Position numbers and translations under genes: made by a program. A stretch of DNA of 64,000 nt from Myxococcales bacterium 68-20 (GTDB lineage: Bacteria; Myxococcota_A; Polyangia; Polyangiales; Polyangiaceae): the NCBI GenBank assembly GCA_001899635.1, contig MKVQ01000023.1, forward strand, positions 309,274 through 373,273. Reading direction: 5' to 3'. Positions 8,846 through 17,328 of the stretch are shown here, one piece after another. Positions within the stretch are counted from its first letter, which is position 1. Each line of letters begins with the position of its first letter. The notes under the pieces were generated by a model that saw only the letters and a program-made list of their open reading frames with translations, was not told where the DNA came from and ran no database searches.

Positions 8846-9187
8846 TCACGTCGAGGACGAGAGGAGCGCGGTCACCGTCACCACGATGCCGACGACCGAG
8901 AGCACCGCCATCATCCCGGCCGGCATGACCTTCTTGCTCTTGCGATAGGCCATGACGAATCGGCTGGCGAGGGCGGCGGACGCGCCGAGCCCGATGAGGA
9001 GCCCGACCCGGGGGTTCGTTCCGATCCGGACGGCGAGGTAGCCGGCAGCGATGAGGAGCGCGCCCGCGAGGCCCCCCGCGACGAGCGAGGGCACGCTCTT
9101 GGCCTTCACGAACCCGATGAAGCCTCCGACGACCGTGAGCAGCCCGAAGACCCAGAGATAAAACGCGGCAAGCGAGACGATGCTCAT
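8846..9187 (-). CDS. TMEM14 (UPF0136) family membrane protein
   Basis: A 113-residue integral membrane protein with four hydrophobic segments: LAAFYLWVFGLLTVVGGFIG, the SLVAGGLAGALLIAAGYLAV box, the VGLLIGLGASAALASRFVMA segment, and a C-terminal MMAVLSVVGIVVTVTALL. The GFxxxKxKSxPSLxAGxxxG pattern (here GFVKAKSVPSLVAGGLAG) and the RFxxxxKxMPAGxM pattern (RFVMAYRKSKKVMPAGMM) identify the TMEM14 family. Bacterial and chloroplast members have been linked to fatty-acid or small-molecule export, but the role in bacteria is unproven. A 42-bp decayed copy of part of this gene lies at 13539-13580. Confidence 0.85.
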   Translation of the reverse strand: MSIVSLAAFYLWVFGLLTVVGGFIGFVKAKSVPSLVAGGLAGALLIAAGYLAVRIGTNPRVGLLIGLGASAALASRFVMAYRKSKKVMPAGMMAVLSVVGIVVTVTALLSSST

Positions 9188-9385
9188 CGCGCCTCTCTAC
9201 GCCATGTGCCGCGGAGGCGAAACCACTCGCCACGCGGCGCATGACCATCCGGCCCGAGCTCCCCGTCACGTCGCGCCGTGCAGGTCGCTGCCCATGCGAG
9301 GAGCCCGGGGGATCTTGGCGCCGCTCGAATGACCGCGCCGCTCCACGTGGTCTGCCGTAATCGGCGCGAATCCGACCGAGCGCGC

Positions 9386-10924
9386 TCACTCGTCGTCGTC
9401 CAGCAGCTCTACTGCGCGCTGCTCGAGCCGATCGGCCTCCACGGGGTCTTTCTTCGTGCCTTTGCCGATACGGGTGAGCCTTGCGAGCTCCCGACACGCG
9501 CGCGGGTCCGATTTGGTGCACGCTTTCGTGTACGCGGCGACGGCCTTCGTCGCGTCCTGCGGCGCCCCCAGCCCACGCTCGAACGCATCCCCTGCCAAGC
9601 GGCACGTCGCGCTTCCCGCATCGCATAGGCGGACCGCAAGCTCTCCGCCGCGCTTGGCGTCACGCGCGACGTAGGTGCCGGAAATCAACGCTTCCGCGAG
9701 CTCGGTGCAGCCCTCATCGGGATCCGACATGTCACAAGAGCGCTCGAGGAAGCTCAACGCCATGGGCACGACGCCCTTGCCGTTCTTCTTTCGCGTCGGC
9801 GCTGTTGCCGCGTAGAAACCGTGAAGACAAGCGTCGAGCACCTTCGCCGCGCATGCCTCGTCCAGAAGAGCGAGCGCGGTCTTGCGCTCTTCGGCGACGG
9901 TCCAACTCAGCGTCATGCCGATCGCCTGACACGCGACCATCGCCTTCTCCGAGCAGAGTGCGGACAAGCTCGCGAGACGTCGCGTGCGGTCAGGCTCGAT
10001 TTCCTCCGCCCTCCCGAGGGTCGTGCACGAATACAGATGTCCCGCCTTGCAAGCCGAGCGGTACAGCTCTCCAGCGCGGACAGCGTCCTTCGCCAGCCCG
10101 GTGCCGCGGAGATAGGCGCCCCCGAGGCGGAAGCAGCCATCCTGATGCTCGGCGTCACACGCGATCGCATACGCGCGTCCCGCGCCTTTTTGATCGACCA
10201 TCGTGCCGTTGCCGAACTCCTGCGCGAGGCCCCATTGCAGACATCCCTCGGCGTCGCTCCCTTCGCAGGCCACTCGGAAGTGACCGGCTGCGGAGACGTC
10301 ATCTCGCGGAATTCCGTTTCCGGTGTGCTCCCGAATGCCGATGACGCGACACGCCCTTGGGTACTTCCCCACGCAGCCCCGGGTCATGAGTGCCCAATAG
10401 GTGCCGAGCATGTCCTCGGTCCATTCCTCTGGTCGCATGGTCTCGGCGAGCCAGGTGCATCCCTCGGGCGAGCCTGAATCGCAGGCCTTTCGCAGTAGCT
10501 CCTGGCCACGCTCGTCTCCGGGGTTCGCGACGTCGAGGGCGACGCCCAGATTCGCGCACGCGAGCGACGACCCGAGGGAGCATCCTCGCTCGTAGGCGGC
10601 TTTCGCCGCGACTTTGTCCTGGGACCACTCGATATCCCCGACGCGGGCGCAGGCCTGCGCAACGCCACGACCGCATAGCGAGCGGAGCTCGCGCGAGCCA
10701 GCCTCCTGCGCCTCCGGCCTGATGGACTCCACCTGCGCCCATGCGAGGTCCGCACAGACGACGAGATCTCCGCGCCGGCAGCGCTCTGCGGGTGGGAGGT
10801 CCGCAAGGTTCGCGGCAGCGGTCGGCTGCATCGATGTCGAGGCCTGGGGCGGAGTGGAAATCATCTTCGGCGCGCACCCCGCCATCGACGCAAACAACCA
10901 CAACCACCGCGGATGAATCCTCAT
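9386..10924 (-). CDS. Sel1-repeat lipoprotein
   Basis: The start ATG (complement of 10922-10924) gives MRIHPRWLWLFASMAGC, a short signal with a lipobox-like MAGC, so a lipid anchor is likely; the open frame upstream lacks these traits. The mature 500-residue protein is a run of Sel1-type helical repeats with paired cysteines, for example GCSLGSSLACANLGVALDVA, ACEGSDAEGCLQWGLAQEFG and ACDAEHQDGCFRLGGAYLRG. Sel1 repeats are scaffold modules that bind partner proteins; in myxobacteria many are exported with disulfide-stabilised repeats. The gene diverges from the HEMAH lipoprotein gene. A short decayed relative of residues around MTLSWTVAEERKTALALLDE lies at 41964-42017. Confidence 0.82.
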   Translation of the reverse strand: MRIHPRWLWLFASMAGCAPKMISTPPQASTSMQPTAAANLADLPPAERCRRGDLVVCADLAWAQVESIRPEAQEAGSRELRSLCGRGVAQACARVGDIEWSQDKVAAKAAYERGCSLGSSLACANLGVALDVANPGDERGQELLRKACDSGSPEGCTWLAETMRPEEWTEDMLGTYWALMTRGCVGKYPRACRVIGIREHTGNGIPRDDVSAAGHFRVACEGSDAEGCLQWGLAQEFGNGTMVDQKGAGRAYAIACDAEHQDGCFRLGGAYLRGTGLAKDAVRAGELYRSACKAGHLYSCTTLGRAEEIEPDRTRRLASLSALCSEKAMVACQAIGMTLSWTVAEERKTALALLDEACAAKVLDACLHGFYAATAPTRKKNGKGVVPMALSFLERSCDMSDPDEGCTELAEALISGTYVARDAKRGGELAVRLCDAGSATCRLAGDAFERGLGAPQDATKAVAAYTKACTKSDPRACRELARLTRIGKGTKKDPVEADRLEQRAVELLDDDE

Positions 10925-10995
10925 TCTCGACCGGGCCTCATCTTCACCGAAGGCGTCGTGGCAAAGCAACGTCGTCGTCGTGTATGCTACGCGCG

Positions 10996-12789
10996 ATGCG
11001 TGTCCGCGCCGTTTGGCCGTTGGCCCTCCTCGCGGCCTCGGTCGGGTGCTCATCCTCCCCTGCGCCCTCGCGATCGCTCGGGCCCCTCCCGCAGAAGCCC
11101 GGGGCGACGGAGGCTGCCGTCGATCCCCTTGCCGCGCTTTCGCCCGAGCATCGGCAGATCGCGCGCGAGGTCGAGCGAGCTCGCGGTCTGCGGTTTCGAC
11201 GTCCCTTCACCGTCACCGTCGTTTCCGACAAAAAGCTCGAGGCACACTTCGACGAGGGCAAGCTCGAGCCGACGGCGGACGCGTGCAATCTCGACGCGCT
11301 CTGGGCCTTCGGCATCCTCCGCGAGCGCCCGGTCAAGTGGCTGGCCTCGCTGTTCTCCAGCCGGCCCCCGCGGACCGAGAACCTACTCGGCTTCTTCGTC
11401 CCCAGCTCGCGCCGCATCTACATTCGGAAGCGCGTGTCGACCGATCTCAACGTCGTCGCGCACGAGATGGCCCACGCGCTGCTGCACGACCACGTCAACG
11501 TCCCCTACGCTCAGGCGCACGACGACGAGCAGCTCGCCATTCGCTCCGTCTCCGAAGGGGACGCCACCATCACGGCCGCCCTCGTGGTCGCTGCCCGGCA
11601 GGGCACCAATCCATCGGTTGCCCTGCGTAAGGCATCGTCGGCGCTCTCCATGCGCGACTTCGTCGGCAGCACCGACGCTGCCCTCGCCCAGGCGCTTCCC
11701 CTCTTTCGCGAACGGGAGGAGGTCCCCTACCAGGCGGGCACGGAGTTCGCCGCGCGGGTCGTCCGCGCGCGCGGCATGCAGGGGCTCGACGAGGTCTGGG
11801 CGAACCTTCCTCGTGGCACGTTCGAGATCTTTCATCCCGACACCTACGTGAAGGGCATCGCACTCCCCCGCTTCGCCGACTCTCCGCTTCCGGCGGGGTG
11901 CCACGCGAGCTTCGAAGGGCGGATGGGCGAGCTTCGAACGAGGGCCTTCCTGCGCATCCGGCACCCGCGCGCGACCGCCCTCGAGGGGGCGAGCGGCCTG
12001 CTCGTCGACCGCTATCGATTGCTCGAGGGCTGCGGCGAGGAGCCTGCATTCCTTTGGCAAACAGCGTGGGTCGACGAGGAGGCGGCGTCGCGTTTCGAGG
12101 CCTTGGCGAAGCAGCGATTCGAATGTAGCGAGCCCGGCTGTCTTCCCGGACCGCACACGATCATGCGCCGAGGAAGCGCCGTGGTGGTCCTTCGAGCACG
12201 AACCGACGCGGCCGTGGCGGAGAGCGCGCTCGGCGCGATCGTGCCCTCCGCGAAGCAAGCCGCTCCGCGCCTCGGCGGAGTGAAGCTCGATCCGCCTCCC
12301 GAGGTACCGCAGCTCGTCGAATCGTCGGCGGGCACGACGTGCTCGATCGCGGGGACCGGCGTGGAGCTCGTCGTCCCGAAGGGGCTGCTGCTCGCGACCG
12401 GAGACGACTCCCGGTGCGCGATGAAGTCGGACACGCGAGAAGACGCGATCACGACCTACGTTTCAGGCGTCGACTACGATGCGAGCTTCTTGAAGAGCCT
12501 GCGCGAGACGATCCCGTCCTCGCTGGCAGGCCTCCATGCGCAGCTCCACTCACGCGAGCGTCCTCGGGTGACGCCGCTCGGGACCGGAATCGGGATGCTC
12601 TACGAGTTGACGCCCCCCTTGCAGCTCGAGGTCGTGTCGCTGCCGGTCTGCGGAGGCAAACGCGTACTCACGCTTTATCTCCGCTCGACGAGCAACGAGG
12701 GACGCTCGATGTTGGAAGATGCCCTCTCGTCGCTCAGGCCCACCTCCGTCGGCCTGTCGCCGGCCTGCGCCGATCCCGTCGCTCGGTGA
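10996..12789 (+). CDS. Lipoprotein with zinc-peptidase-like HEMAH motif
   Basis: The product starts MRVRAVWPLALLAASVGC, a textbook SpII signal with Cys18. An ATG four codons upstream (10984) in the same frame is the alternative start. Residues about 45-290 form a metallopeptidase-like domain: STDLNVVAHEMAHALLHDHV with the zinc motif HEMAH at residues 156-160, followed by the third-ligand candidate SVSEGDATITAALV, the EGDA pattern of gluzincin-like families. The C-terminal half has several cysteines and no recognised fold. A periplasmic or surface protease is plausible, though substrate and maturation are unknown. It diverges from the Sel1 lipoprotein gene, separated by only about 70 bases. 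Confidence 0.75.
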   Translation: MRVRAVWPLALLAASVGCSSSPAPSRSLGPLPQKPGATEAAVDPLAALSPEHRQIAREVERARGLRFRRPFTVTVVSDKKLEAHFDEGKLEPTADACNLDALWAFGILRERPVKWLASLFSSRPPRTENLLGFFVPSSRRIYIRKRVSTDLNVVAHEMAHALLHDHVNVPYAQAHDDEQLAIRSVSEGDATITAALVVAARQGTNPSVALRKASSALSMRDFVGSTDAALAQALPLFREREEVPYQAGTEFAARVVRARGMQGLDEVWANLPRGTFEIFHPDTYVKGIALPRFADSPLPAGCHASFEGRMGELRTRAFLRIRHPRATALEGASGLLVDRYRLLEGCGEEPAFLWQTAWVDEEAASRFEALAKQRFECSEPGCLPGPHTIMRRGSAVVVLRARTDAAVAESALGAIVPSAKQAAPRLGGVKLDPPPEVPQLVESSAGTTCSIAGTGVELVVPKGLLLATGDDSRCAMKSDTREDAITTYVSGVDYDASFLKSLRETIPSSLAGLHAQLHSRERPRVTPLGTGIGMLYELTPPLQLEVVSLPVCGGKRVLTLYLRSTSNEGRSMLEDALSSLRPTSVGLSPACADPVAR

Positions 12790-12885
12790 ATGCCATCGAC
12801 GGATCCGTTGGTTCATTTCGGGCGGATACCGCGCGCGATCGGAACCTTCGCGGTGCGGCTACTGCGCCCGCGCCCTCGGTGTGCG

Positions 12886-13518
12886 CTAATCCCCCGGATT
12901 GAAGACGATCGGGTAGACGACCTTCACGCTTCCACCTTCGGGCTTCGAGAATCGCAAGAGCGTAAAACCCCGCACGACACAGTCGACGACCTCTCGGTCC
13001 GGCATGTCGGTGGTGTCGTCCGGCCGGGCTTCGGCCACGTACCCGGTTGGATCGATCGTGAACCTCACGGCGACTCTGCCCCGGAGACGGGCGTCGCGAC
13101 GGAGCCCGTCCTCGTAGCAGCGACGAAAGCGGTCGAACTGGGCGCGAACCGAAGCCTGGACAAGGGACGGCTCCAGCAGCCCGAACGCCGTCACCCCACC
13201 ATCACGGCCTTGTGCCACCTTCGCTCGCCATGCGCGTCCGACATGCTTCTCCTCGCAGTAGGAAAGCGCGGCGTCGACGTCCGCCACGCGGTAGGCGGCA
13301 CGCATGCAATCCGCGATCGCCACACCGGCGCTCGTTCCCTTTGGACGGGTCTGATGCGCTTTCGGTGCCCGCTCTCCGCCGTTCGCCTGAGCGGAGTCCG
13401 TCTCGTTCGCACCGCGTCGCGGAGAAGCCGCGCAGCCAACGAGGAGGGCGAGCGCGCCGCCGAGGATTCCCCTACGCCACACGGACTCCTTCGTGCCCCA
13501 CGTCCATGCCATCGCCAT
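12886..13518 (-). CDS. AgmX/PglI C-terminal domain lipoprotein
   Basis: I place the start at the ATG complementing 13516-13518, preceded by GGAAGG; this yields TKESVWRRGILGGALALLVGC, a signal peptide with a lipobox Cys. The C-terminal 100 residues match the AgmX/PglI C-terminal domain, a TonB-C-like fold common in myxobacteria: VQASVRAQFDRFRRCYEDGL, RGRVAVRFTIDPTGYVAEAR, then CVVRGFTLLRFSKPEGGSV and the strand VVYPIVF. In Myxococcus such domains occur in gliding-motility-related proteins and in many orphan lipoproteins; they probably mediate envelope protein interactions. The gene is convergent with the HEMAH lipoprotein gene. Confidence 0.82.
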   Translation of the reverse strand: MAMAWTWGTKESVWRRGILGGALALLVGCAASPRRGANETDSAQANGGERAPKAHQTRPKGTSAGVAIADCMRAAYRVADVDAALSYCEEKHVGRAWRAKVAQGRDGGVTAFGLLEPSLVQASVRAQFDRFRRCYEDGLRRDARLRGRVAVRFTIDPTGYVAEARPDDTTDMPDREVVDCVVRGFTLLRFSKPEGGSVKVVYPIVFNPGD

Positions 13519-13964
13519 CTTCGTCCTTCCCGCACAATGATGAGGAGCGCGCCCGCGAGGCCACCCGCGACGAGCGAAGGCCCGCGACGTGGGCGCGAAC
13601 TCTCCAACACGCCGGTGCACCGAGCGAGAATACGGACGGGCTGCCGAAGCGCCAAGCGCTCCGCGCCCCTTTGAGTCGAGTTGCTCCATCGCCGGTCCGG
13701 AGCTGCACATCCCGAAGGGCGCGCGTCGAGCGATGGAGGTGGCGGCGGGGAACGCGCACCATGCACGTCTCCGGCAGCAAGCGGCGCGAGGCGCGAGGCG
13801 CGAGAACGAGGACTGATCCGTGTGGGTGCGCGATCCTCGAGTATTGCGCGCAACGAGGTGAGGTCGGCCTATTGCGGCAGCCTTTGCGCCGAGCCATGCC
13901 GGTGTGCAGGCGCGGGCATACGAGATGCAACTACCGCGCGAGAGCCTCACGTGAGGAGAACTAC
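13519..13964. other. Intergenic with gene fragments
   Basis: No intact gene. It holds the TMEM14 fragment (13539-13580) and a rightward frame ending at 13816 whose ESSCSIAGPELHIPKG segment resembles TTCSIAGTGVELVVPKG in the HEMAH lipoprotein at 12.3 kb, suggesting another decayed copy. GAGGAG at 13952-13957 is the ribosome-binding site of the next gene. Confidence 0.4.
13539..13580 (-). repeat. Fragment duplicating part of the TMEM14 gene
   Basis: This 42-bp stretch matches 9050-9091 with two mismatches and, read leftward, still encodes SLVAGGLAGALLI. It is out of any gene context here and lies just upstream of the AgmX/PglI gene. Confidence 0.7.
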
Positions 13965-14432
13965 GTGCGTACGGCGGAGAGTCTTGGGCTACGCGCCTCG
14001 TTGACAGGCGTCGTGATTGTTCACCTCGCCGTCGTGCTCTGGCACTGGAGCGCCCATGCGCATGTTCCGGTCCCGCTCAGCGCGTTGAAGAGCGTCTTCG
14101 TGACCGTCGTGATCCTCGTGCTGCCCGTGCTCGGCGCAGGCCTCTTGTGGACGGATCGCAAGCGCACTGGGGCTTGGCTCATAGTGCTATCGATGTTCGC
14201 TTCGCTCGTGTTCGGCTTCGTGAATCACTTCATGCTCCCGTCTCCGGACTACGTCTTGGCGGTCCCGCCGCATGCCTGGCGTTACGCCTTCGTCCTTTCT
14301 GCCGGCCTGCTCGTGGTCACCGAGACGATCGGCACGGTGTTGGGGGCCGTCGCGGTGCCGAGGTGGCGACGAAGCATGGAGGTCGGCACTCGAGCTCTCG
14401 TCGAGGCGACCGAGCCTGCATCCGCTCATTAG
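13965..14432 (+). CDS. Four-helix integral membrane protein, unknown function
   Basis: Starting at GTG with GAGGAG seven bases upstream, the 155-residue product contains four clear transmembrane segments: ASLTGVVIVHLAVVLWHW, VFVTVVILVLPVLGAGLLW, AWLIVLSMFASLVFGFVNHF and YAFVLSAGLLVVTETIGTVL. A histidine-rich first loop (HWSAHAHVPVP) and a conserved-looking GFVNHF stand out. I do not recognise the family; small membrane proteins of this type occur next to NAD-epimerase genes as here. The next gene begins 43 bases downstream and may be cotranscribed. Confidence 0.72.
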   Translation: MRTAESLGLRASLTGVVIVHLAVVLWHWSAHAHVPVPLSALKSVFVTVVILVLPVLGAGLLWTDRKRTGAWLIVLSMFASLVFGFVNHFMLPSPDYVLAVPPHAWRYAFVLSAGLLVVTETIGTVLGAVAVPRWRRSMEVGTRALVEATEPASAH

Positions 14433-14475
14433 CGACCTCGCGCTGCACGGGCAGCATGGGTCAGGGGTGAGTCAC

Positions 14476-15384
14476 ATGAGAGTCTTCGTTGCAGGAGCAA
14501 GCGGCGCCATCGGCGTGCCTTTGATCGTCGAGCTGACTCGTCTTGGGCATGAGGTGACAGGAATGACTCGCTCCGAAGCCGGCGCGCGCAAGATCATCGA
14601 GCGCGGCGCTGCCGCCGAGCTCGTGAATGCGTTCGATGCCGCGGCCGTCGAGGCGGCGGTGCGGCGGTCGAAGGCCGAGGTGGTGATCGATCAGCTCACG
14701 GCGCTGCCGAAACATCCGTCCGAGTTGCCCGCGGCGTCGCCCGGTGACCGACAGCTCCGGCTCGAAGGTGGAGGGAACCTTCACCGCGCTGCATTGGCCA
14801 GCGGTGCGCGCAGGTACATCCAACAATCGAGCGGCTTCTATCTCGGGCCAGGAAGCGGGCTTGCGGACGAGTCCGAGCCGCTCGCCATCGACGCAAGTCC
14901 CGCCGTGGCTGCCAGCGCACGAACGTACACCGAGCTCGAGGCACGCACGTTGAGCCAAGGGCCGATGGAAGGTGTCGCTCTTCGTTACGGGTTCTTCTAT
15001 GGGCCGGGCACTTGGTATCACCCGGAAGACGGCGCCGCGGAAGAGGTGAGGCGGCGGCAGTCACCCATCATCGGTGAAGGACGAGGCGTCTGGTCGTTCG
15101 TTCACATCGAGGACGCCGCACGAGCGACGGTGGCGGCCCTGACGTCCGAGCCCGGCACGTACAACGTCGTGGATGACGATCCGTCACCGGTGAGCCGCTG
15201 GCTGCCGGCGTTCGCGCAGTGGTTGGGCGCGCCGCCCCCTCCCCGCATGTCGGAACGAGAGGCGCGCGTCGTTCTCGGTGAAGACGCGGTCTATTACGGT
15301 ACGAAGCTTCGAGGCGCGTCGAACGCAAAGGCACGTAGCGCCCTCGCCTTCCGCCCGCGCCCGCTACCGTGGCTTCACGACTGA
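14476..15384 (+). CDS. NAD(P)-dependent epimerase/dehydratase (extended SDR)
   Basis: The 302-residue protein begins MRVFVAGASGAIG with the Rossmann GxxGxxG motif, followed by an acidic/basic coenzyme loop and a substrate-binding C-terminal half (SFVHIEDAARATVAAL, TYNVVDDDPSPVSRWLPAFA). Extended SDR enzymes act on nucleotide sugars or related carbonyls. The usual catalytic YxxxK is not well preserved: the region YIQQSSGFYLGPGSGLADES and ARTYTELEARTL offer Tyr but no ideally placed Lys, so it may be an atypical reductase or binding protein. The ATG is preceded by AGGGGTGA; a GTG three codons upstream is possible. It probably shares a transcript with the membrane protein gene before it. Confidence 0.78.
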   Translation: MRVFVAGASGAIGVPLIVELTRLGHEVTGMTRSEAGARKIIERGAAAELVNAFDAAAVEAAVRRSKAEVVIDQLTALPKHPSELPAASPGDRQLRLEGGGNLHRAALASGARRYIQQSSGFYLGPGSGLADESEPLAIDASPAVAASARTYTELEARTLSQGPMEGVALRYGFFYGPGTWYHPEDGAAEEVRRRQSPIIGEGRGVWSFVHIEDAARATVAALTSEPGTYNVVDDDPSPVSRWLPAFAQWLGAPPPPRMSEREARVVLGEDAVYYGTKLRGASNAKARSALAFRPRPLPWLHD

Positions 15385-15497
15385 GCGTGCTCGATGCGAG
15401 CGCTACGCAACGAGCTCGAGTCGACGGGCGAGCCATCGCTCCGAGGTCGTCGCGCAGCGCTCCCATGCGGAGGAACGGAGGTTCGCGGGCCGAACCG

Positions 15498-16046
15498 TCA
15501 CCAGCCGCCCCAGCCACCTCCCCAGCCGCCCCAGCCCGGGCTCCAGCCGCCGCTCCAGCCACCCCAGCCGCCGCCCCAGCCGCCCCAACCCGGGCTCCAG
15601 CCGCCGCCCCAGCCGCCCCAGCCCGGGCGCCAGCCGCCGCCCCAGCCGCCCCAGCCCGGGCGCCAGCCGCCGCCCCAGCCGCCGCGCCAGCCGCCGCCCC
15701 GCCAGCCGCCGCCCCGCCAGCCGCCGCCTCCCCACCCGCCGCGCCACTGGGCGTCGGGCGGCTCGGCTTCCGTGGAGGCCTGATCACTCGGGTCTTGTGG
15801 GCCTTCGGAGCTCTCCTGCCCAGGCTCTCCTGGCTGCTCATCCTGTGCAGGCTGCTGCTCTTCGGGCCCCTGCATGTCTTCCATCGGCTGCTCGTAGGCG
15901 CTGTACGGCTGCTCCTGCTGCGGGTCCTGTTGTTCTTCACCGATCCCTGCCGCGGTCGTATCGACCTCGTCGGCCGGGACAGTGCATCCAAACGCGACGA
16001 GTCCGACTCCGAGCGCGACACTCGGCAATGTCATTGGCTTGAGCAT
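15498..16046 (-). CDS. Lipoprotein with Gly/Trp-rich tandem repeats
   Basis: The start ATG follows GGAGGCAGGAAC. MLKPMTLPSVALGVGLVAFGC is a lipoprotein signal with Cys21. The mature protein has an acidic Gln/Glu/Pro-rich stretch (EEQQDPQQEQPYSAYEQP) and then about 80 residues of near-perfect repeats built from GWGGGW, RPGWGGWGGGW and SPGWGGWGGGW units up to the C-terminus. Such Gly/Trp repeats are not a known enzyme domain; they may form a glycine-loop surface layer or bind carbohydrate or other aromatic-rich partners. The DNA of this part is a tandem CCAGCCGCC-type repeat, so copy number probably varies among strains. Confidence 0.7.
   Translation of the reverse strand: MLKPMTLPSVALGVGLVAFGCTVPADEVDTTAAGIGEEQQDPQQEQPYSAYEQPMEDMQGPEEQQPAQDEQPGEPGQESSEGPQDPSDQASTEAEPPDAQWRGGWGGGGWRGGGWRGGGWRGGWGGGWRPGWGGWGGGWRPGWGGWGGGWSPGWGGWGGGWGGWSGGWSPGWGGWGGGWGGW
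15500..15742. repeat. Tandem CCAGCCGCC-type repeat inside the Gly/Trp gene
   Basis: About 240 bases of imperfect direct repeats of CCAGCCGCC and CCAGCCCGGG units encode the Gly/Trp repeat of the leftward lipoprotein. Units are multiples of three bases, so expansion and contraction keep the frame. Confidence 0.75.
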
Positions 16047-16619
16047 GTTCCTGCCTCCATCGCGACGACCGCTTTGCATCGCAGAAGCCACCGATGCGGA
16101 GCTCTTCATCAGCATGATGAAGAGCCGCCTCGCCCGAGACCGACATGGCCGACCACGTCGGTGTCGCGTCGGGCGCGACCTGCCCTCGCGATCGTGCGCT
16201 CGCGCACTCACCGTGATTCCGCAAGACGTCTGAGCGACCGCCTGGCGTAGAAGCGCTCACCGAGCCCCTTACTCCTCGAGCATGCAGATCGAGCTCATGG
16301 CCACCGCTGTCCCGGTGCAGACTGCCCGTATTGGGCATTGGGTCGCGCACCGATCGACACGCGGTTTGGGAATAGTCCTCTACGACTCGAACGGGAGAGG
16401 ACTGGACCAACGAGCAGCTCAGCCCGTGGTCGGCCCGCGAGGAGCGATTCGAACCGATCCAACTCGGCCATGAAACGGCCGCACGTGTTGCACATCTCCG
16501 GAGGCGAGCCCCGCCGCGCGTGAGGCTGATCGACCTCCAGCCGAGCACGCGTTGGCCACGACCGCACTTTCGCACGGCTCACGGGAGCTGTGGGCGCCGA
16601 CCCGCGCTAGCTATTTGTC
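16047..16619. other. Intergenic, no gene recognised
   Basis: About 570 bases between divergent genes. A leftward open frame with EMCNTCGRFMAELDRFESLL (16295-16540) has reasonable codon use and may be a gene relic, but no family is recognised. TAGCTA just before 16620 may be the -10 box of the SGNH hydrolase gene. Confidence 0.35.
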
Positions 16620-17315
16620 ATGCGCTCGATGCGCGCGCTTCTCGTGCTCGTCTTGGCCCCGCTCGGTGGCTATTCGTGGAGCGCCGGTGTCAGCGAGGAT
16701 GCCGCACCCGTGCGCGGGCTCGGGCGCGATGAGATCCGCTATCTGGCACTCGGCGACTCGTTCACGGCCGGGACCGGGAACCGACCGGCGGACGCGTTCC
16801 CCTCGCGTCTCGCTTCACTTTGGCGCGCGCACGACCGCCAGGTCACGCTCGAGAACGTGGCGGTCAACGGCTACACCACCGAAGACGTGCAAGAGCACGA
16901 GCTCCCGAAGGTAGCGCCATTTCGCCCTACGTTCGTGACGCTCGCGGTGGGCGCCAACGACTACCTGCGTGGCTGGAGCGCGGACGACTACCGTTCGCAC
17001 GTGCGGGTGCTCTTCCGAGGGATCATCGATGCTGGCGTCGCGCCGAATCGGATCGTGGCGCTACCGCAGCCCGAATGGTCGCTCTCTCCGGCCGCGGCTT
17101 CGCTCGGGGATCCGCGGCAGCTCGGCGCGGACATCGTCGTCTTCAACACCATTCTGCGCGACGAGGCACGAGCCGCCGGCGCGCGTTACGTGGACCTATA
17201 TCCGCTCATGCACAAGCAGGCGGAGGCGAAGATGTTCGCCAGCGACGGCCTGCACCCCTCGGCGCGCGCGCACGCCGAGTGGGCGGCGGCACTCTACGAA
17301 CATGTAGACCCCTGA
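16620..17315 (+). CDS. SGNH/GDSL-type hydrolase, exported
   Basis: The 231-residue product has an N-terminal hydrophobic signal (MRALLVLVLAPLGGYSW) and the four SGNH blocks: block I YLALGDSFTAG with the nucleophile Ser47, block II Gly in VNGYTTEDV, block III VTLAVGANDY with Asn, and block V SDGLHPSARAH with the Asp-His pair. This defines a periplasmic or secreted esterase/lipase of the GDSL family, acting on ester bonds of lipids, acylated sugars or peptidoglycan; substrate unknown. The gene converges on the hydrolase-cytochrome fusion with a gap of only 13 bases. Confidence 0.88.
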   Translation: MRSMRALLVLVLAPLGGYSWSAGVSEDAAPVRGLGRDEIRYLALGDSFTAGTGNRPADAFPSRLASLWRAHDRQVTLENVAVNGYTTEDVQEHELPKVAPFRPTFVTLAVGANDYLRGWSADDYRSHVRVLFRGIIDAGVAPNRIVALPQPEWSLSPAAASLGDPRQLGADIVVFNTILRDEARAAGARYVDLYPLMHKQAEAKMFASDGLHPSARAHAEWAAALYEHVDP

Positions 17316-17328
17316 GACTGCGCAGCCT

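Noticed and set aside
16435..16465. tRNA-like GATTCGAACC on the plus strand
   Set aside because: No acceptor stem, D-arm or anticodon arm can be built around it in either direction.
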